DNA of 11,623 nucleotides from Blastocladiella britannica (Eukaryota > Blastocladiomycota > Blastocladiomycetes > Blastocladiales > Blastocladiaceae). This document shows positions 9,044 to 11,623 of this stretch, one piece after another. The position numbers were made by a program, and so were the translations under genes. Where the stretch lies: NCBI GenBank assembly GCA_025349905.2, contig MU625108.1, positions 1 through 11,623 of the forward strand, written 5' to 3'. Position 1 is the stretch's first letter. Every line of letters begins with the position of its first letter. The notes under the pieces were generated by a model, which was given only the letters and a program-made list of their open reading frames with translations, searched no databases and was not told the DNA's origin.

Positions 9044-9292
9044 TGTGACGATCATGGCGTCACATGTGGTGGAACGTGGTGGAATGTTGGCCATGGTCAC
9101 CTGACCATCGAAGGCGATGGAAGAGGGGGACCATGGCGGGTATAAAGGGACACTCGCGGCCAGTGCCGCGTCCTGGGCTCTGGGTCGCGAGTCATTTACA
9201 TTGACTAGAATACAAGTTGTATTAAACCAGAAATCTCCTAGTCTTTCCCACCGACCCAGATCGCAGTGCCTCTCTGAACAGCGAACGTCACA
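9044..9292 (+). mobile_element. Solo LTR 1, 249 bp, with 5-bp target duplication
   Basis: Begins TGTGACG and ends CGTCACA, a perfect 7-bp terminal inverted repeat with the canonical TG...CA ends. It is flanked on both sides by the identical 5 bp GCGCC (9039-9043 and 9293-9297), the target duplication left by integrase. TATAAA lies at 9141-9146 and an imperfect hairpin begins 12 bp from the start of that box. No internal region lies inside the duplication, so this is a solo LTR left by recombination between the two LTRs of a full element. Orientation follows the TATA box. Confidence 0.9.
9141..9146 (+). promoter_or_regulatory. TATA box of solo LTR 1
   Basis: TATAAA about 97 bp into the LTR, 12 bp from box start to the first base of the CTCGCG arm of the hairpin. 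The equivalent box in solo LTR 2 has the same spacing, which supports function as the element's promoter. Confidence 0.7.
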
Positions 9293-9416
9293 GCGCCATT
9301 TGATTCTCTTTCAAGAATCCAAATCATCAACAAACACACCTTCGCAACGTGGTGGCCACCGGGGCAGCGCCCCGCGAGTCCGCTCAGGGATACCTGCCCG
9401 CCGAGCAGCTGTTTTG
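9293..9416. other. Sequence between solo LTR 1 and candidate LTR 3
   Basis: Starts with the right GCGCC duplication, then an AT-rich run and a GC-rich part containing the 10-bp palindrome GGTGGCCACC (about 9350-9359). Frames here are open but show no known domain. It may be the old leader of the gag element that starts at 9762. Confidence 0.35.
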
Positions 9417-9422
9417 CATTAT

Positions 9423-9552
9423 TGTGGTCGGTGCTGCCAAGCCCGAAAGTGGCGTGGCTCTCGCCGAGTGCCTTTGATATATTATCAACAACGCGACCAT
9501 CGTATTCCGGCCTCCCCTCTGCCCCTCAACCGTCCGCACTCCGGACGTTACA
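9423..9552 (+). mobile_element. Candidate third solo LTR, 130 bp
   Basis: Begins TGTGGTCG, ends GACGTTACA, and is flanked by the identical hexamer CATTAT (9417-9422 and 9553-9558). A TATA-like ATATATTA lies inside at about 9477. The last bases resemble the CGTTACA end of solo LTR 2. Against it: a 6-bp duplication is one base longer than that of the other two LTRs, the inverted ends match weakly, and the conserved hairpin of the other two is absent. It could be a different LTR family or a chance match. Confidence 0.4.
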
Positions 9553-9558
9553 CATTAT

Positions 9559-9761
9559 CCTCTTTCTGCGACGCTTGGCTTCACAAGAGCGCGGTGAGCA
9601 TGTGGCTGGGTGTTTTCGGGGACTCACGACCTAGAGTCCCCGGACCTACCTCGAACCCGGCACTGCCCTGCCTTTCCCCCCGTACCCCGAGTGTGACATC
9701 TGACTTGCGACCTTGCAGAGCAGTGTCCCCAGTATCCCCCAGACCCTTGTTTACATCAACC
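9559..9761 (+). other. Leader before the first gag ORF
   Basis: Non-coding-looking stretch immediately upstream of the gag ATG. It contains a 9-bp perfect hairpin at 9617-9642 and is pyrimidine-rich near 9660-9685. An open frame runs through it in phase with gag, but its composition changes sharply at the ATG, so a leader is likelier than an extension of the protein. Confidence 0.45.
9617..9642 (+). other. 9-bp perfect stem-loop in gag leader
   Basis: CGGGGACTC (9617-9625), an 8-base loop, then GAGTCCCCG (9634-9642). The stem is fully complementary. Its place about 120 bp before the gag ATG is where retroelement RNAs often carry packaging or dimerisation signals; that role is an inference. 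Confidence 0.6.
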
Positions 9762-10502
9762 ATGACCACCCCGACTCCCCGCCCCAAAGACCCTCGTACC
9801 TTTGACCCGTTGGTCAAGGAATACCCCGCGTTCGCGTTCGCGGCCGACGTCCGTCGCTACTTCCGCCTTGTCAAGGTGGAGGGCGAGACCGAAAAGATGT
9901 TGTTCACTTCCATGTGGATGACGCACGCCGCCGCCGAGTGGGCCGACGCGTACGTCCACGCTGTGGACGCTGTCGACGACGCCAATGAACGGCCTAAGTT
10001 CACCGACTTCCTGGACGCGCTGTGCGCGCGGTTCGAGCCGCCGGTGTCGAAGGTCCAGCTGCTGACGGACCTCGACAGCACCCGCCAGCGGGCTAAGGAG
10101 CCCGTGAGCGAGTACGCGACTCGCCTTGGCCATGCCGTGGCCCTGGTCAACCGCCACGCCAAGTCGGGCGCGGCCATCGGCGACGCCGAGCACGCGCGCC
10201 GGTTCGTGGCTGGGCTCACCCCCGCGGTGCGCAACACCTTCGGTTTGCGCCATACCGACGACCTGTTGCTGGCCGAGGCCATCGAGCTGGCCGTCAAGTG
10301 CGAGGCGCACGGCGCATACTTTGTGCTGGCGCCGCCGGCGCCAGCCCCAGTTGCCGAGGACCCCCTTGCGCGTATGGACGTGGACTCGGTGATTTCCCGG
10401 GCCGTGGCAGCGCTGTCGCAGATGTACGGCAACCAGCGTGCGCGCCGGGTGCCGTTGACCGAGGAAGAGCGCCGTGAGTGCATCAAGAACGGCTGGTTGT
10501 GA
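9762..10502 (+). pseudogene. Ty3/mdg4-type Gag, interrupted before its zinc knuckle
   Basis: The 246-residue open part starts at ATG 9762 (context ACCATGACC). Residues about 40-200 fit the retrotransposon Gag (capsid) family: MWMTHAAAEWADAYV, then FTDFLDALCARFEPP, VSEYATRLGHAVALV, ARRFVAGLTPAVRNTF and a final helix with AEAIELAVKCEAH. After a Pro/Ala linker the basic tail reads EEERRECIKNGW, which in such proteins leads straight into a CCHC zinc knuckle. Here a solo LTR was inserted inside the next codon, so the ORF ends at a TGA overlapping the LTR. Dropping the LTR and one copy of its CTGGT duplication puts the tail in frame with the knuckle-like CFKCRSPNH starting at 10703. Gag forms the virus-like particle of the element. 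The copy cannot make intact Gag. Confidence 0.85.
10493..10497. repeat. Target site duplication CTGGT, left copy of solo LTR 2
   Basis: Identical to 10698-10702 on the far side of solo LTR 2. It lies in the gag codons for Gly-Trp and the following Cys. Confidence 0.88.
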
Positions 10503-10564
10503 CGATCGCCGGATCGCACATTGTTCTGTCATGCTCGTTGTCCCCGTGACAAGTTGTACAAATA

Positions 10565-10570
10565 TATAAA
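10565..10570 (+). promoter_or_regulatory. TATA box of solo LTR 2
   Basis: TATAAA inside the run AATATATAAAGG, 12 bp from box start to the first base of the hairpin, as in solo LTR 1. Confidence 0.72.
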
Positions 10571-10576
10571 GGAGAC

Positions 10577-10616
10577 CTCGCGACCAGTACCACCCAGCCT
10601 GGTACTCTGTCGCGAG
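10577..10616 (+). other. Long stem-loop downstream of LTR TATA box
   Basis: CTCGCGAC (10577-10584) pairs with GTCGCGAG (10609-10616), and the inner AGTACC (10586-10591) pairs with GGTACT (10601-10606), separated by a 1/2-base internal loop and closed by a 9-base loop. LTR 1 has the matching structure at 9153-9191: CTCGCG with CGCGAG, and CCAGTGCC with GGCTCTGG (one mismatch). Bases in both arms differ between the copies while pairing is mostly kept. It would sit near the 5' end of the element's RNA. Confidence 0.75.
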
Positions 10617-10702
10617 TCATCTATTCATACTCCAATTGTTCGATCGCCTTCTCCCTCTCGTCCCTCGTCTGCAGAGCCCTGGATCACAGTCGTTACACTG
10701 GT

Positions 10703-10845
10703 GCTTCAAGTGCCGCAGTCCCAACCACTTGTCGCCCAACTTCCCCGAGCGCAAGCGCAAGCAACGTGTTGTCGGCGCTGCGGCCGTCAACAAATCGGGA
10801 GCGAGCAGCGTGCTGCCACCGCCGAGTACGCAACCATGCCGGTGA
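10703..10845 (+). pseudogene. 3' part of first gag: degenerate CCHC knuckle and basic tail
   Basis: Right after the CTGGT duplication the frame reads a zinc-knuckle-like block: Cys-X2-Cys-X4-His is intact, but the fourth ligand, expected four residues after His, is Phe (TTC instead of a Cys codon). A basic run (ERKRKQR) and an Ala/Ser/Pro tail follow to the TGA at 10843-10845. CCHC knuckles bind the element's RNA; losing the last ligand should stop zinc binding, so the copy was probably decaying before or after the LTR arrived. The first Cys codon is split by the insertion. Confidence 0.7.
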
Positions 10846-11297
10846 TCAAACCGACGGCCGAGGCGCTGATGCGTCTCGCAACACTGGCCCGCCGCATTTC
10901 GGACGACGACGAGATGCGCACCTCGCACCTGCTCGGTAAGCTCCCGCCAGTCCTTGTCAAGGCGACTGTCGACCTGCCTGCGGACACCACCTTCGATGTG
11001 ATGGTCCAGCACCTGTCCCGCCGCATCTTGGTGGAGTTTTCCACTGCCATGCCCATGCCGATGTCGGCGCCGCCTGCCTTCTCCGCGCCGCCTGCCAACC
11101 CGAATGCCATGGACATTGGTGCGTTGCGCGCCCAACCCGAGCTGGACCAGCGTCTTCGCGCCCTGTACGCGATGTGCGTGAAACAGAAGCTGTGCCGCGG
11201 GTGCCTGCAACCGTGGACCGCGCGCCTGCCGGCGGCCGAGTGTGCCCGCCACTACACGGGCCTGCAATCGCGGTCGGGTTTTCCAGGACAGCGCTAG
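10836..11297 (+). pseudogene. Second, different Gag fragment with unusual Cys/His box
   Basis: Frame 3 from ATG 10836 to TAG 11297 encodes 153 residues. LLGKLPPVLVKATVDLPAD looks like the C-terminal half of a capsid domain, a Pro/Met/Ala-rich linker follows (about 65-90), then AMDIGALR, a phrase common just before Gag zinc knuckles, and a Cys/His box C-X2-C-X12-C-X2-H (LCRGC... to ECARH). The N-terminal capsid half is missing and the sequence is unlike the first gag, so this is a fragment of a second element joined to the tail of the first. The join lies somewhere in 10790-10860. The ORF extends upstream to 10521 only by reading through the solo LTR, so that part is not coding. Confidence 0.7.
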
Positions 11298-11453
11298 GTC
11301 GCCGGGTGACCAGCGCTGGGAAATCACAGCATCCCGTTTTGGCTGGAGCTGTGGATCGCGAGCCGTCTGTTGTTGGCAAGATTACAACTCGTCTTCACCG
11401 TACCGCGACCATATCCACTCGCGCGTTACGCCGCCCCTGCGATCCCCTGCAGG
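11298..11453 (+). other. Retroelement spacer, no domain recognised
   Basis: The frames after the second gag are open in two phases but show no motif. In a gag-pol element this interval would join Gag to the protease. Frameshifts make it unreadable as one protein. Confidence 0.4.
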
Positions 11454-11623
11454 ATGACGGTCCCGCTTAAATCAATATACTCTTCATTTATACGAGTCGC
11501 ATTTCTGATTGAGAACTTGACGGCTGCGCACTGAACAGAGTTGAGGTGCTGGAATTCAGTGATGGAAGCGATGTGGAACAAAACGTCCGTTTTATCGCCA
11601 ACGGAATTCTTCAGTCCTTGTTT
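11454..11623 (+). pseudogene. Possible degenerate retroelement protease
   Basis: Frame 3 (11454-11534) reads MTVPLKSIYSSFIRVAFLI and then ENLTAAH, followed in frame 2 by NRVEVLEFSDGSDVEQ and NVRFIANGIL to the window end. The second half recalls the segment of Ty3/mdg4 aspartic proteases after the active site, where a V-x-V...ADGS motif precedes a beta strand with xVRFxA. The active-site D-S/T-G is not visible. At least one frameshift separates the two pieces. The position downstream of a gag fits. The call is weak because it rests on motif style only. Confidence 0.3.

Larger units (their letters stand above)
10498..10697 (+). mobile_element. Solo LTR 2, 200 bp, nested in gag
   Basis: Begins TGTGACGATC, the same ten bases as solo LTR 1, and ends CGTTACA (6 of 7 terminal bases inverted-complementary to the start). 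CTGGT flanks it on both sides. TATAAA lies at 10565-10570 and a long hairpin at 10577-10616. The second half before the end resembles that of LTR 1. It is in the same orientation as the gag it interrupts. It is about 50 bp shorter than LTR 1 and diverges strongly outside the TATA-hairpin core, so the two come from related but distinct or old elements. Confidence 0.92.

Noticed and set aside
9645..9670. Minus-strand GGGTTCGAGGT resembling a tRNA B box
   Set aside because: The flanking bases do not form a T-arm stem, and no A box or acceptor stem can be drawn.
9117..9761. Open frame running upstream of the gag ATG as a long N-terminal extension
   Set aside because: It begins inside solo LTR 1 and passes through candidate LTR 3 and the leader hairpin. 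Composition is not protein-like and no domain is seen before residue 1 at 9762.
10521..10835. Open frame before the second gag fragment
   Set aside because: It reads through solo LTR 2 and the tail of the first gag in another frame, so it is chance.
1..11623. CRISPR arrays, operons, riboswitches or bacterial-type defence genes
   Set aside because: No spaced direct repeats, no Shine-Dalgarno-led gene strings; introns and gene content are eukaryotic.

Overview
The window looks like nuclear DNA of a GC-rich fungus. Genes face both ways and sit 11 to 87 bases apart. Four of them carry short GT-AG introns (57 to 79 nt), often T-rich and some with a CTAAC or CTGAC branch site. They encode eukaryotic mitochondrial and serine-pathway proteins. 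A Trp-Trp-rich degenerate repeat protein at the left edge resembles a large ankyrin-like family I associate with Blastocladiomycota (Allomyces or Catenaria type). That lineage call is an inference.

Layout. Bases 1-1418 hold a broken WW-rich repeat gene and a short orphan coding remnant. Bases 1466-8522 are a compact block of five genes: an unassigned 500-residue helical protein with a polyQ tract (minus), a TTC27/Emw1 TPR protein (plus), mitochondrial ribosomal protein uS11m (minus), a Cmc1-like twin CX9C protein (plus) and D-3-phosphoglycerate dehydrogenase (minus). They form two divergent pairs with promoters of 87 and 81 bp and two convergent pairs with 52 and 11 bp between stops. The 81-bp promoter joins two nuclear genes for mitochondrial proteins.

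Bases 8523-11623 are a retrotransposon graveyard. An aged Ty3/mdg4-type gag (9762-10502) is cut inside its zinc-knuckle codons by a 200-bp solo LTR flanked by the 5-bp duplication CTGGT. A related 249-bp solo LTR lies upstream with perfect 7-bp terminal inverted repeats and the duplication GCGCC. A third, less certain LTR lies between them. A second, different gag fragment and a degenerate protease-like stretch follow. The two solo LTRs share little overall sequence but keep a hairpin at the same distance from the TATA box. That hairpin is the most interesting structure in the window.

I found no new defence-like or metabolic system. The most notable items are the LTR nesting with its conserved hairpin, the unassigned polyQ protein, and the 81-bp promoter shared by uS11m and Cmc1.
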